A DNA stretch of 64,000 nucleotides from DASUAS01 sp963720765 (GTDB lineage Bacteria; Actinomycetota; Acidimicrobiia; IMCC26256; DASPTH01). Of this stretch, positions 8,893-19,129 are shown one piece after another (position 1 is the first letter of the stretch; the number at the start of each line of letters is the position of its first letter). The translations under genes and the position numbers were made by a program. The stretch covers positions 134,039-198,038 of the forward strand of contig CAVRGS010000005.1 of assembly GCA_963720765.1 (NCBI GenBank), read 5' to 3'. The notes under the pieces were generated by a model that worked only from the letters and a program-made list of their open reading frames with translations, was not told the origin of the DNA and searched no databases.

Positions 8893-9474
8893 ATGACGCG
8901 CCCTGCGCTCGTCGACGGCCGCGACCCGACGCGTGTCGTCATGCGTCGTTGCGTCGCGCTGTTCGTCGACGCGTTCCTGCTCGCGGTCGTCCCGGTGCTG
9001 ACCGCGCTCGTCGTCGGCCACGCCGATCTCCGCAAGGGCAGCTGTCCCGACCCGATTCCCGAGGGCCGCGACTGCCTGTCGTTCAAACACCAGGCGATGA
9101 TCGTCGACAAGAGCGCGTTCCTCTTCTTCCTCGGCTTGCTCCTGGTCCTCTACCTCGTGGTGTTCGTGGTCGTCCAGGGCGTGACCGGCGCGTCGCCGGG
9201 CAAGGCGCTGCTCGGCATCCGGGTGATCCGCGTCGACCGCGCTGGTGTCGGCGCCGCCGCACCGGGGCGCCTGCGCTCGCTGGTCCGGGTGGCCGCTTGG
9301 TTGGTCGACGGGTTCGTGCTCCTCGTGCCGATCGCACTGTGGAGCGCATGGTGCACCCCGGGCCACCGGCGGGTGGGCGACTGGCTCGCCGACACCTACG
9401 TGGTGCGGGGGCGGGGCCGGCTCCCCGCGGCACCGGCGCCGGACCGGCCGGCCTCGGAGCGTCTCACCACGTAG
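8893..9474 (+). CDS. RDD family membrane protein
   Basis: A 193-residue intact frame with three hydrophobic segments. The RDD signature is visible: an Arg in RRCVALFVDAF of helix 1 with the following Asp, then the loop GASPGKALLGIRVIRVD and a last helix containing VDGFVLLVP. The end RRVGDWLADTYVV is the typical RDD C-terminus. RDD proteins are poorly defined inner-membrane proteins, some linked to Na+/H+ transport. A Cys pair in the extracytoplasmic loop (SCPDPIPEGRDC) could form a disulfide. Confidence 0.8.
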   Translation: MTRPALVDGRDPTRVVMRRCVALFVDAFLLAVVPVLTALVVGHADLRKGSCPDPIPEGRDCLSFKHQAMIVDKSAFLFFLGLLLVLYLVVFVVVQGVTGASPGKALLGIRVIRVDRAGVGAAAPGRLRSLVRVAAWLVDGFVLLVPIALWSAWCTPGHRRVGDWLADTYVVRGRGRLPAAPAPDRPASERLTT

Positions 9475-9493
9475 GGTGACTAGAATCCCACGT

Positions 9494-10322
9494 GTGGTGG
9501 CAGATCCCGGGGGCAGGGCGAGCGCGCCGCGGGTGACGTTCGTGTGGAAGTGGCTCCGCTGGACGCGGTGGCCGCTCAGCCCCGCGATCGTCGCAGTCGC
9601 CGCCCTGACGGTGGCGTTCGACGTGCTCACCGCGTGGCGTCACGTCGACCTCGGCGACCTGGGCATGGTCCCGATCTCGCCGACCCTCCCCATCGAGATC
9701 GTCCTCGTCGTGATGGTCGGGTGGCGACGCCTCGGCCTCGACCGCACGAACCTCGCGGCGTGGCACGAGTTCCTCGCGGTCGGCACCGCGACGTTGCTCT
9801 TCGGCGTCATCCAGTACTCGCGCCACATCGGTGGCTTCGCCGAGGCGATGGGACTCGTCCTCGCGGCACTCGACGAGGAGATCGTCTACCGCCTCGCGGT
9901 GCTCATCCTGGTGGGCGCGACGGTGGCGAAGCTCAGCGGCCGCAACTGGCGCAACGCGGAGGACTGGGGCGTGGGTCCCGGCCTGGCTGCGATCATCGCA
10001 TCGGGTGTCGATCTTCACCGTGCTCCCCGGCCACGTCGCGCAGATCAGCGACACGTTCCACGCCCTGCCGTTCGTCGCGCTCGGCATGGTGCTGGGCTAC
10101 GCGATGTTGCGCACCGGCGCGCTGCTGCCGGCCGTCGTCGTGCATGCGCTCCTGAACCTCGCGACCATCGCCACGTTCAAGGGGGAGATCCCGCCCGCGC
10201 TGCGCTCGACCCTGGCCGCCTCGCTCCTCATCGCCCTCATCTTGGGCACGGTGGTGGCCGGCCGCCGGTTGGGCATCTTCCGGTTGGTGCCCGTGGCCGA
10301 ACCGGTGCCGGTCGACGCATAG
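9494..10322 (+). CDS. CPBP (CAAX-like) intramembrane metalloprotease (one frameshift)
   Basis: About 275 residues, 6-8 hydrophobic segments. The CPBP (Abi) motifs are present in order: EEIVYR near residue 130, FTVLPGH near 175-181 and HALLN near 216, which together bind the catalytic metal. An extra G near 10009 separates motif 1 from motif 2. Bacterial members process or protect peptides and are often linked to bacteriocin immunity, but no peptide gene is nearby. The start is GTG 9494 or 9497, 20 bases after the RDD gene. Confidence 0.78.
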
Positions 10323-10334
10323 CGTTCACCTCGT

Positions 10335-10730
10335 ATGAGCGACGATCCGAGGCGAGGGAGCCTGCGCGTCACGGGGCTCGACCACGTCGTGCTGAACGTC
10401 GCCGACGTCGAACGCTCCCTCGCCTTCTACTGCGACATGCTCGGGCTCGCGCCCGAGCGGGTCGAGGAGTGGCGGCGCGGCGAGATCCTGTTCCCGTCGG
10501 TGCGCGTCGACGCGCACACGATCATCGACCTGTTGGCGGTGCCCCGCACCGGCGAGAACGCCGACCACCTCTGTCTCGTGGTCGAACCGGTCGATCTCGA
10601 CGCGGTCAAGGCATCGGGCCGCTTCGAGGTGGTCGACGGGCCGGCGACGCGCTTCGGGGCCCGAGGCAACGGTACGTCGCTCTACGTGGAGGATCCCGAC
10701 GGCAACACCGTCGAGCTGCGGCACTACTGA
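10335..10730 (+). CDS. VOC family protein (glyoxalase-like)
   Basis: An intact 131-residue frame beginning at ATG 10335, 13 bases after the protease gene. The single-domain vicinal-oxygen-chelate pattern is clear: LDHVVLNVADVERSLAFYCDML near residues 15-36, DHLCLVVEPVD in the middle and YVEDPDGNTVELRHY at the end. His of LDHVV, His of DHLCL and Glu of VELRHY are the expected metal ligands. Members act on glyoxals, catechols or antibiotics such as fosfomycin; the substrate cannot be fixed here. Confidence 0.8.
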   Translation: MSDDPRRGSLRVTGLDHVVLNVADVERSLAFYCDMLGLAPERVEEWRRGEILFPSVRVDAHTIIDLLAVPRTGENADHLCLVVEPVDLDAVKASGRFEVVDGPATRFGARGNGTSLYVEDPDGNTVELRHY

Positions 10731-10745
10731 GGTACGTTGCCGTGC

Positions 10746-11196
10746 ATGGACGTAGGGGACGTGGTCGACGACTTCGAGCTGCCCGACGAGACGGGCACGC
10801 CGCGCAGGCTGAGCGACCTGCTGGCGAACGGGCCCGTGGTGCTGTTCTTCTACCCGGCGGCGATGACGCCCGGGTGCACGAAGGAGAGCTGCCACTTCCG
10901 CGACCTCGCCGCCGAGTTCGACGCCGCCGGGGGCCAGCGGGTCGGCATCAGCTTCGACCCGGTCGACAAGCAGCAGAAGTTCTCGGAGAAGCACGGCTTC
11001 GACTACCCGCTGCTGTCCGACTCCGACGGCACCGTCGCGCAGATGATGGGCGTCGCCCGCAAGAAGACCGCCCAAGCGGGTGACGTTCGTGATCGACCAG
11101 CACCGCAAGGTGGTCGAGGTGGTCAAGAGCGAGATCCGCATGAACGTGCACGCGGACCGCGCCCTCGACGCCCTCGAGAAGCTGCCGACGACCTAG
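10746..11196 (+). CDS. bcp: Thioredoxin-dependent peroxiredoxin, BCP/PrxQ type (one frameshift)
   Basis: ATG 10746 opens a 149-residue peroxiredoxin. The peroxidatic Cys44 is in AAMTPGCTKESC, and the resolving Cys49 five residues on is the hallmark of the BCP/PrxQ group. The thioredoxin-fold strands VVLFFYP and VGISFDPV flank it. The enzyme reduces hydroperoxides using thioredoxin. An extra C near 11075 splits RKKTA from KRVTFVID. Its TAG stop (11194-11196) lies in a CTAG tetramer that also provides the stop of the convergent acidic gene. Confidence 0.85.
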
Positions 11197-11480
11197 CCGC
11201 TCGCGACTCGGCTAGTCGTCAGCTCCTCGATCACGACGACGTCTTCCTCGATCACCTCGAGGTCGCCGTCCTCGTCGGCGACCGCGATCACCTCGTCGAT
11301 GATGATCGTGCCGTCGGGTGCTTCCACCGCGATGGTCTCGTCGGTGGCGAGGACGTTGCCGTCTTCGTCGACCAGTGCCTTCAGGTCGTCGACGACGACC
11401 GTGCCGTCGTCGCCGACCGCGGTGGTGACCACCTCGACCTCTTCGATGCCACTGGAATCCTCGGCGATGTCGTCGGGCAC
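11193..11480 (-). CDS. Acidic repetitive hypothetical protein
   Basis: GTG complementary to 11478-11480 is preceded on the minus strand by GAGGAG at a good distance. The 95-residue product is strongly acidic and built from loosely repeated beta-like units: VTTAVGDDGTVVVDDL, VDEDGNVLATDETIAVEAPDGTIIIDEV, then VADEDGDLEVIEEDVVVIEE. There is no membrane segment. The Asp/Gly pattern could bind cations, which is inference. I do not know a family for it. It is divergent from the hydrolase gene by 34 bases. Confidence 0.55.
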   Translation of the reverse strand: MPDDIAEDSSGIEEVEVVTTAVGDDGTVVVDDLKALVDEDGNVLATDETIAVEAPDGTIIIDEVIAVADEDGDLEVIEEDVVVIEELTTSRVASG

Positions 11481-11514
11481 GGTTGCTCCTCGTTCACGGG
11501 ATGGGGAGCCCGTA

Positions 11515-12324
11515 GTGTTCCACACCGTGGGCGTCCCGCTTCCCGGCTTCACCGAGTCGACGTTCACCCACGACGGCCTCACTCGCCCCGTGTACGAAGC
11601 GGGCAGCGGTCCCGCGGTCATCGTGATCCACGAGATCCCGGGACTGCATCCGCAGGTCGCCGCGTTCGCGCAGCGCGTCGTCGACGCCGGGTTCAGCGTG
11701 CGCATGCCGTCGCTGTTCGGCACGCCCGGTCGCGAGGTCACGGTCGGCTACACGATCGGCAGCCTCGCGAAGGTCTGCGTGGCGAAGGAGTTCTCCGCGT
11801 TCGCGCTCGACCGCACCAGCCCGGTGATCGGTTGGCTGCGTCGTCTTGCCGCCGAGGCCCACGCCGAGTGCGGCGGTCCGGGCATCGGCGCGGTGGGGAT
11901 GTGCTTCACCGGTGGCTTCGCGCTCGGGATGATGGTCGACGACACCATGCTCGCGCCGGTCCTCAGCCAGCCCTCGCTGCCGTTCCCGGTCTCGGCGTCG
12001 CGTCGTCGTTCGGTGGGGATCAGCGACGCCGATCTCATCCGGGTGAAGGAGCGCGCGGCTCAGGGTGCCTGCCTCCTCGGGTTGCGCTTCACCGACGACA
12101 GGGCGGTGCCAGCCGCGCGATTCGACACGCTGCGTCGCGAGCTCGGCGACGCGTTCATCGCGGTGGAGATCGACTCGTCGAAGGGCAATCCGCACGGCAT
12201 CCCGCGCACCGCGCACTCCGTGCTCACGCAGCACTTCGTCGACGAGCCCGGGCACCCCACCCGTGAGGCGCTCGACCGGGTGCTCGCGTTCTTCGCCGAG
12301 CGGCTGCAGCCGTCGGCGGCATAG
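11515..12324 (+). CDS. Dienelactone hydrolase family protein
   Basis: An alpha/beta-hydrolase of about 269 residues. GTG 11515 is chosen because GGGGAG lies six bases upstream; GTG 11527 is the alternative. Family marks are VIVIHEIPGLHP (oxyanion region), GAVGMCFTGGFAL with the nucleophilic cysteine of dienelactone hydrolases, and a late His in HSVLTQHFVD. Dienelactone hydrolases open lactone rings in chlorocatechol breakdown, but most genomic members have unknown substrates. The LtrA-like gene follows after eight bases, so the two are probably cotranscribed. Confidence 0.8.
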   Translation: MFHTVGVPLPGFTESTFTHDGLTRPVYEAGSGPAVIVIHEIPGLHPQVAAFAQRVVDAGFSVRMPSLFGTPGREVTVGYTIGSLAKVCVAKEFSAFALDRTSPVIGWLRRLAAEAHAECGGPGIGAVGMCFTGGFALGMMVDDTMLAPVLSQPSLPFPVSASRRRSVGISDADLIRVKERAAQGACLLGLRFTDDRAVPAARFDTLRRELGDAFIAVEIDSSKGNPHGIPRTAHSVLTQHFVDEPGHPTREALDRVLAFFAERLQPSAA

Positions 12325-12332
12325 GGCGGGCC

Positions 12333-13493
12333 GTGGCGGAACCGCACCAGCAGATCTCCTCCTACACGCTCGAGCAGATGGGCGTGTGGCTCGAGTTGTT
12401 CTACGACCTCGTCTTCGTCGCCGCCATCCTCGTGTTCAGCTCTGCGGTGTCGCACCTGCACGACGCGTCACGCATCGCGTGGGTCGTTGCAGTGTTCTGC
12501 CGCGGTCTGGTGGGTGTGGCTGTCGACGACGATGTTCACCAATCGCTTCCACATGGCCGACGTCGTCCACCGCGGCCTGGTGCTGCTGCAGATGATCTTG
12601 GTCGCCGTCATCGCAATGGAAGCGCGCGCGGGCGTGCGGGACGACGAGGTGCTGCTGCTCTGCACCTACGCCGCGTTGGTGGCGACGATCGCGCTCATGT
12701 ACTGGCGCGCTGCGCGTGCACACGGCCCGCACGCGACGTTCGCCGCGCCACCTGGCCGTCATCCACGGGGTGGCGGCGATCTGCTTCGTCGCGTCAGCGG
12801 CGTTGCCCGAGAACGGACGCATCATCGGGACCGCGATCGGCATGGCGGTGATGATCGCACCCGCAGCCTGGCGTTCGATCCGTCTGGTCGACTTCCCGCC
12901 GCTCGACGAGGAGCACCTGGTCGAGCGGCTCGGTGCGTTCACGATCATCGTGTGCGGTGAGGCGTTCGTGAAGGTCGCCATCGCGGTGAGCGACAGCACG
13001 ATCAACGGCATCGACGTCGTCGCGCTCACGTTCCAGTTCATCCTCACGTTCGCGCTCTGGGCGTCGTACTTCGAGGACATCCCGTTCGCCGGGATCGACC
13101 AGCAGCGGTTCGCGCCGTGGATCTCGTTCCACCTGGTCATGCAGCTGGGCATCGCGGGCACCGCCATCGGGGTGTCGAAGCTGGTGGCGATCGGACTTCT
13201 TCGAGCACCTCCCCGCCGAGGACATCCTCGAGATCATGGCCACGCTCTGCATGGTGTACGTCGGGCTCGCGGGCATCGGATTCGCCACTCGCCGCCGGCC
13301 TCGCCGCCCGCTGCTCCTCCTGCGCCTGGGCACCGCCGTCGTCGTCGCGATCATCGGCCTGGTCGCGTGGAAGGCGCCGTGGTTCGAGCTGCTCGAGGGG
13401 GTGGCGATGCTCACGGTCGCAGCGCTCGCGCACGCGATCCTCGTCGCGCGTCTCCGGTCCCGCACCGAGCTGGTCCCCGCGAACCTCGGCTGA
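12333..13493 (+). CDS. LtrA-like (low temperature requirement A) membrane protein (three frameshifts)
   Basis: Reconstructed to about 385 residues with around ten hydrophobic helices. The start of the family is distinctive: an aromatic-rich VWLELFYDLVFVAAILVFS segment, followed by AVWWVWLSTTMFTNRFHMAD and later ERLGAFTIIVCGEAFVKV. LtrA proteins are named from cold growth in Listeria but have no proven biochemical role. Extra bases lie near 12503, 12750 and 13190. The frame begins at GTG 12333 directly after the hydrolase stop. Gene identity is firm, function is not. Confidence 0.8.
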
Positions 13494-13528
13494 GTGCCGG
13501 CGCTGAGTGCCGGCGGTAGGGTCCCGGC

Positions 13529-14513
13529 ATGCCGTACTCCGTCGTCCGCTTCAACTGCATCCAACCCGGCCTCGAGCCCACCGAGATGTCGGCGCGCTAC
13601 CAGGCATTCGTCGACATGGCGGGCTACGCCGACGAGCACGGACTGCAGGCGATCTCACTCGAAGAGCACCACGGTGCGACCAACGGTTGGAGCCCGTCGC
13701 CGCTCGTGATGGCCGGCCTCGTGTTCGGTCGCACCTCGACGATCATGGCCACCCTCAACGCGCTGCTCGCGCCGTTGCACGACCCGCTGCGGCTCGCCGA
13801 GGACATCGCGGTGCTCGATCTCGCCAGCGGCGGACGCTTCGTCGTCACCGCCGGCATCGGCTACCGCGAGAGCGAGTACGCCGCGCACGGCAAGGACTGG
13901 TCGGCCGTGGCGCGCTGCAGGACGAGGCGATCGACACGATGCTCAAGGCATGGACCGGTGAGCCGTTCGAGTACCGCGGCACGACGGTGCAGGTCACGCC
14001 GCGCCCCTTCACGCAGCCGCATCCCACGCTCATGCTCGGCGGGTCGAGCAAGGTCGCGGTGCGTCGTGCGGCGCGGTTCGGCCTTCCCTACCTGCCGCCG
14101 GCCAACCTGCCCGAGCTCGAGGCCTACTACTACGAGCAGTGCGCGGAGCACGGCACCCAGGGCTTCTGTGCGATGCCGCCCGAGCACACCGCGATGACGT
14201 TCGTGGCCGAAGACCCCGAGCGCGTCTGGCGCGACCTCGGGCACCACTTCTTCGAGGAGTCGTCCACGTACTCGTCGTGGCAGCCGCCGGGGCAGACCTC
14301 GTCGGTGCACTCGCACGCGACGAACGTCGAAGAGCTGCGGGCCGAGGGCATCTACGAGGTGGTGACGCCGGCGGAGCTCGTCGATCGTCTCGAAGGATGC
14401 GCGGTCCGGCCGCCACGTGCGCGCTGCACCCGCTCGTCGGCGGCATGCCCATCGACGAAGGGTGGTCGTCGCTGCGCCTCTACGTCGAAGAGGTCCTGCC
14501 CGCACTGGGCTGA
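13529..14513 (+). CDS. LLM-class flavin/F420-dependent oxidoreductase (two frameshifts)
   Basis: About 328 residues of the luciferase-like monooxygenase fold. ISLEEHHGATNGWSPSPLVMAGLVFGRT and AEDIAVLDLASGGRFVVTAGIGY are family landmarks around the substrate and flavin pocket. Unlike most breaks in the window, both shifts here (near 13908 and 14405) repair by adding a base. Such enzymes use FMNH2 or F420 to oxidise or reduce organic substrates. It stands alone, with an MFS exporter starting 31 bases downstream. Confidence 0.8.
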
Positions 14514-14544
14514 TCCACTGTTCCACGGGCAACGGGGAGCCACC

Positions 14545-16209
14545 ATGAGCAGTTCGACGGTCAGCGGGGGCCGAGCGGCGGGGCCGCAGCCGCGGCAAGA
14601 GCCGTGCTCGTCACACTGGCCGCGGCGCAGTTCGTGATGATCCTCGACTCGTCGGTGATGAACGTGTCGATCGCCACGGTCGCCAAGGATCTCGACACCA
14701 CGGTCACCGGCATCCAGACCGCGATCACGCTCTACACGTTGGTGATGGCGTCGCTGATGATCACCGGCGGCAAGATGGGCGCGATCCTCGGGCGCAAGCG
14801 GGCGTTCACGATCGGCTGCATCATCTACGCGTGCGGTTCGTTCATCACCGCGATCTCGCCGAACCTCGCGGTGCTGATGTTCGGCTGGTCGTTCCTCGAG
14901 GGTGTGGGCGCGGCACTGGTGATGCCCGCGATCGTCGCGCTGGTGGCGTCGAACTTCGTGAAGGCCGAGCGGCCGCGCGCGTACGGCATCGTCACCGCAG
15001 GTGGCGCGATCGCGGTCGCGCTCGGTCCGCTGATCGGCGGCCTGTTCACCACCTACTGGTCGTGGCGCTACGTGTTCGTGAGCGAGGTGCTCATCATCGG
15101 CGTGGTGCTGCTGCTGAACCGGCGCACCGCCGACACCCCCAAGGAGGAGGGCGCCCGCCTCGACCTCGTGGGCACGGCGCTCTCGGCGCCTCGGTCTCGG
15201 CCTGATCGTCTACGGCGTGCTGCGCGCCGGGACGTGGGGCTTCGTGAAGCCCAAGCCCGACGCGCCCACCTGGATCGGGCTCTCGCCGGTGATCTGGCTG
15301 ATCCTCGGTGGCGGCGCGGTGCTGCTGCTGTTCCTCGAATGGGAGAAGCACCGCCGTGACACCGGGCGGGCTGCGCTGCTCGACCCCGCGATCCTGCGGG
15401 TCAAGCTGCTGCGCAGCGGGCTCATGGCGTTCTTCTTCCAGTACCTGCTGCAGGCGGGCCTCTTCTTCGCGGTGCCGCTGTTCCTCTCGATCGCGCTCGG
15501 TCTCTCGGCCATCGACACCGGGCTGCGCATCATGCCGCTCTCGATCACGCTGGTCATCGCCGCCGTGGGCATCCCCAAGCTGCTGCCGAAGGCGTCGCCT
15601 CGGCGCGTGACCCGCTTCGGGTTCCTCATGTTGTTCCTGGGGCTCGTCGTGTTCGTCGCCGCGCTCGACGCCGGTGCCGGGCCCGAGATCACGCTCTGGC
15701 CGATGCTGCTCGCCGGACTCGGCATCGGTGCGCTGGCGTCGCAGCTCGGTGCGGTCACGGTCTCGGCGCTGCCGGACGAGCAGAGCGGTGAGGTCGGTGG
15801 CCTGCAGAACACCTTCTCGAACCTCGGCATCTCGCTCGGTACCGCGCTGGCCGGCGCGGTGCTGATGTCGGCGCTCACCGCGTCGTTCTTCTCGGGGATC
15901 GCGAGCAATCCCGCGGTGCCGAACGACCTCACGTCGAAGGCGCAGACCGAGCTCACCAGCGGGGTGCCCTTCATCTCCGACGCCGACCTCCAGCAGGCGC
16001 TCGACGACGCGGGCGTGCCGCCGAAGACGGCCGACGCAGTGGTCGAGGAGAACGCCGACGCCCGCCTCGACGGGTTGCGCGCCACGCTCGGCGTGCTCGC
16101 GGTGCTGGCGCTGGTCGCGCTGTTCCTCAGCGGCAGCATCCCGACGACGCCGGTGGGATCCGAACCGACCGAACCCGCCGAAGCCGCCGTGCCCGCGTCG
16201 GCGGGGTAG
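14545..16209 (+). CDS. MFS transporter, DHA2 family (two frameshifts)
   Basis: ATG 14545 has GGGGAG upstream. The 14-helix DHA2 protein (about 554 residues) shows MILDSSVMNVSIATVAKDL in TM1, GGKMGAILGRKRAFT as motif A and GGAIAVALGPLIGG as motif C. A missing base near 14595 and an extra base near 15190 break the frame. The C-terminal periplasmic stretch between the last two helices is long and acidic. Drug or metabolite efflux is the likely role. It follows the LLM oxidoreductase and may share its promoter. Confidence 0.83.
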
Positions 16210-16212
16210 GGC

Positions 16213-17255
16213 TCAGGAGTTCGTGGTCATCGGCGGCAAGCCCGTGGAACGGGCTGCCCGCGGCCTGCCACTCGGCGAACAGCTCCATGAACTCGGGACC
16301 GAACGGGTCGCCGCCGAGCAGCGGCATCGCGGCGCGGCGCACGGTGAAGTCCATCGGCGCCAGCTCGCCGGCGCGCTCGAGGTGACGGCGCGCGGTGGCG
16401 TCGTCGCCGCGTCGGCGGGCCTCGACGCCCGACGCGGAAGTGCAGCCGGGCCACGCACCTCGTCGTCGGAGAGGTCGGGCACCGCGGCGCGGGCCTCTGT
16501 CCTCGGTCATCGTGCTGGTGCCGTCGCGCACCCACGCCCGCACCGCGTCGAGATGCGGCGCCGACTCGACGCCGGTGAACTCCTTGAACAGGTCGTTCGA
16601 GAAGGCGACGCTGTTCGGCCGCACGATGGTGCCGTCCTCGTCGATCCACACCACCGCGGGAACGTTGCTGATCGCGTAGACCTCGGTGAGCACGTGCTGC
16701 GGGTCGATGAGCACCGGCATGGTGGTGACCTCGTCGGTCCACGGACGCACGTCGTCGGGTGACTCGTCGATCGCAACCGCGATCACGGTGAAGTTCTCGT
16801 CGCGCGAGCTCGTCCTGCAGCGCCTGCCACCCCGGGAGGTCGTAGCGGCAGCCGCACCACGACGAGAACGCGTGGAGCAGGCGCTTCTGCCCGCTCCAGT
16901 CGGACAGCGAGTGCTCCGCGCCGTCGAGGTCGCGCAGCGTGACGTCGGGCGCGGTGAGGTCGTCGAGCGCGGCGCGGCGCTGCTCCTGGTCGATCGCCAC
17001 GGCGACGATCGCGGCATCGGCGTCGACCACGCTCGTGCGACCGAGCGCGTCGGCGACCGCCCGAGGTCGAGTCGCTCGCCGACGAACAGCGCGTCGCGAT
17101 CGCGCACGGGCACGCACGTGTCGCCGCGGCAGAGGCCCTCGGGCTTCAACGTCCAGCCGAGCGCATCGGGCAGCGCGTCGGCATCGATCAGCACCCGGCC
17201 GTCGACGATGTCGCCCGACGATCTCTGTCGACTCGTCGCTCACGATCGTGATCAT
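16213..17255 (-). CDS. TlpA/redoxin-like thiol protein (several frameshifts)
   Basis: A protein of roughly 345 residues. The first ~100 carry WTLKPEGLCRGDTCVPV, then a thioredoxin-fold domain follows (LLHAFSSWCGCRYDLPGWQALQDEL, VIAVAIDES, NVPAVVWIDEDG). The active-site region reads WCGC, with one residue between cysteines instead of two, in a stretch without a visible shift. A C-terminal helical part (RLHFRVGVEARRRGDDATARRHLERAGEL) resembles a single TPR. Shifts occur near 17223, 17070, 16805, 16440 and possibly 16245, so the exact C-terminus is uncertain. No signal peptide is visible, so it is probably cytoplasmic. Confidence 0.65.
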
Positions 17256-17268
17256 CCGGCGAGGCTAG

Positions 17269-18100
17269 ATGCCGTCCTCGTACCATCTGCCGATGGATGC
17301 GAGCGAGTTCCTCGGGCTGCGCGCCACGCACAACCCCGTGCGGTGGTACCTCGACGTCGTGCCCGGCATCTGCACCGACGACCAGTTCCTGTTCGGGGGC
17401 TGTGGCCTCGGCGCCGCCATCGCCGCGCTCGAGCGCACCACCGGCCGACCGGCGGTGTGGGCGGTGGCGCAGTACCTCTCGTTCGCGCACCCGCCCGAGA
17501 TCATGGACATCGACGTGACCGTCGCCAGCGCCGGGCACCAGACCACGCAGGCGCGTGCCGTCGCACACGTCGGCGACCGCGAGATCCTCACCGTCAACGC
17601 CGCGCTCGGTGAGCGCGACGGCGGGTACGACGGTCAGTGGGCGCGGTTTCCCGACGTGCCGATGCCCGACGACTGCCCGCCGCGCCAACGCATCTCGCGC
17701 GTCGACGACTCGCTCGCGCAGCGGCTCGAGATGCGTCTGGCGCGCGGACGCGACCTCGCCGCGCTCGACGGCGCGCCCGACGACGGCCACAGCGCGCTCT
17801 GGGCGCGGCTTCCCGGCCGGGCTCGAGGTGTCGGCGGCGTCGCTGGCGATCCTGGGCGACTACGTGCCGTTCGGCGTCGCGCAGGCACTGGGCCAGTTCG
17901 TCACCGGCAGCAGCCTCGACAACACGCTGCGGGTGTGCACGCTCGTGCCGACCGAGTGGGTGCTCATCGACGTGCGCGTCCACGCCATCGCCCGTGGCTT
18001 CGGCCACGGGCGAGTGGAGCTGTGGGCCGAGGACGGCACGCTGCTCGCGACCGCGAGCCAGTCGTGCGTCGTGCGCCCGCGCACGCTTCCGTCCCAGTGA
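17269..18100 (+). CDS. Acyl-CoA thioesterase-like double hot-dog protein (one frameshift)
   Basis: About 276 residues. The N-terminal half has FGGCGLGAAIAALERTTGRPAVWAVAQYLSFAHPPEI, the TesB-like hot-dog start with its Gly-rich turn and aromatic strand. The C-terminal half has the DNTLRVCTLVPTEWVLIDVRVHAIARGFGHGRVELWAEDGTLLATASQ pattern, with the catalytic-type Asp/Thr region in SLDNTLR. It probably hydrolyses acyl-CoA. An extra G near 17815 (context CCCGGCC) breaks the frame. ATG 17269 has GAGG upstream; ATG 17293 is a possible alternative. Confidence 0.75.
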
Positions 18101-18144
18101 CTGCACCCGAGTGACGGAACCTCACGGATGAGGCGGAGCGCGGC

Positions 18145-18613
18145 TCAGGCGGTGACGATCTCCTCGATGCGGGCGAGGGTCTTGTCCATGTTCTCGGCCG
18201 TCTTCTTGCCGCCGCGCACGACCAGCGGCTTGCTCAGGGCTCGCCTCCTGGGAGATGTCCCAGGTCTCGCGCACCAGCGTGCCGCCGTCGACCGGTTCGA
18301 GGTCGTAGCGCCAGATCCGGCCGCCGCCGAGCTTGGCGCCCCACGACACCGGTGGCTTGGTCTGCCACGCGATCCGCCGGTTCTCCTCGAAGTCGATGAC
18401 CTCGTTGACCATCGAATACGGGAGGCCCATCTTCATCGACATCCCGAAGGTCGAGCCCAGCGCCAGGCGCTCCGACCCCGACTTGGCGTCGCGCACCGTG
18501 CCCGAACCGTCGATGTCGCGGTGGCGGGCGGGGTCGGCGAGCAGGTCGAAGATCTTCTCGGGTGGGGCGGGGATGATCCGCTCGACGGAGACCGTGTCGG
18601 TCGTGTCTGCCAT
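18145..18613 (-). CDS. SRPBCC (START-like) family protein (one frameshift)
   Basis: A 155-residue helix-grip protein. VERIIPAPPEKIFDLLADPARHRDIDGSGTV is the standard polyketide-cyclase/dehydrase-like opening, followed by MVNEVIDFEENRRIAWQ and RYDLEPVDGGTLVRETWD. These proteins bind hydrophobic ligands in a deep cavity. An extra C near 18239 shifts the final helix (ENMDKTLARIEEIV). It starts at the ATG complementary to 18611-18613 and diverges from the SnoaL-like gene 90 bases away, so the two may share a regulatory region. Confidence 0.8.
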
Positions 18614-18703
18614 GGCGCGGGAGCGTACCGGTACCGGTGACAGAATGCTCGAGGCACACGACAGAGTGGCGGCCCGAGCGGCACCCGACCAGAGGAGCGC
18701 ACC

Positions 18704-19100
18704 ATGGCGCTGGCGACCGACGACATCCTCGCCATCCAGAAGCTGATCGCCGACTACAACCACGCGGTCGACGCCGGCGACGGGCCCACCTTCGCCGCGA
18801 TGTTCGTCGAGGGCGGATCGCTCGACAGCGGCTTCAACGTGCTCAAGGGTCACGACGAGCTGCGCGACTTCGCCGCCATGGTGCCCACCATCGCGCCCGG
18901 CGCGCGCCACTTCGTGAGCAACGTGTCGATCGACGGCGACGGCGACGACGCCACCGCGCGCCTCTACCTCCAGATGTGGGCCACTGCCGGCGGCGCGGCC
19001 GAGTCGAAGCTGGTGATCTCGGGTCGCTACGAGGACACGCTCGAAGCGCGACGACGGCACCTGGCGCTTCGTCACCCGCAAGATGATCCCCGACACCTGA
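18704..19100 (+). CDS. SnoaL/NTF2-like protein (one frameshift)
   Basis: ATG 18704 follows AGAGGAG. The 131-residue product has the NTF2-like cone fold: IQKLIADYNHAVDAGDGPTFAAMFVEGGSL at the start and SKLVISGRYEDTLE in the fourth strand, ending GTWRFVTRKMIPDT once an extra C near 19052 is ignored. Actinobacterial members include ring hydroxylating dioxygenase small-subunit-like proteins, ketosteroid isomerases and polyketide cyclases. No partner gene points to one of these. Confidence 0.78.
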
Positions 19101-19129
19101 GCTGACGGGACGGCGAGCGAGCAGGCTGA

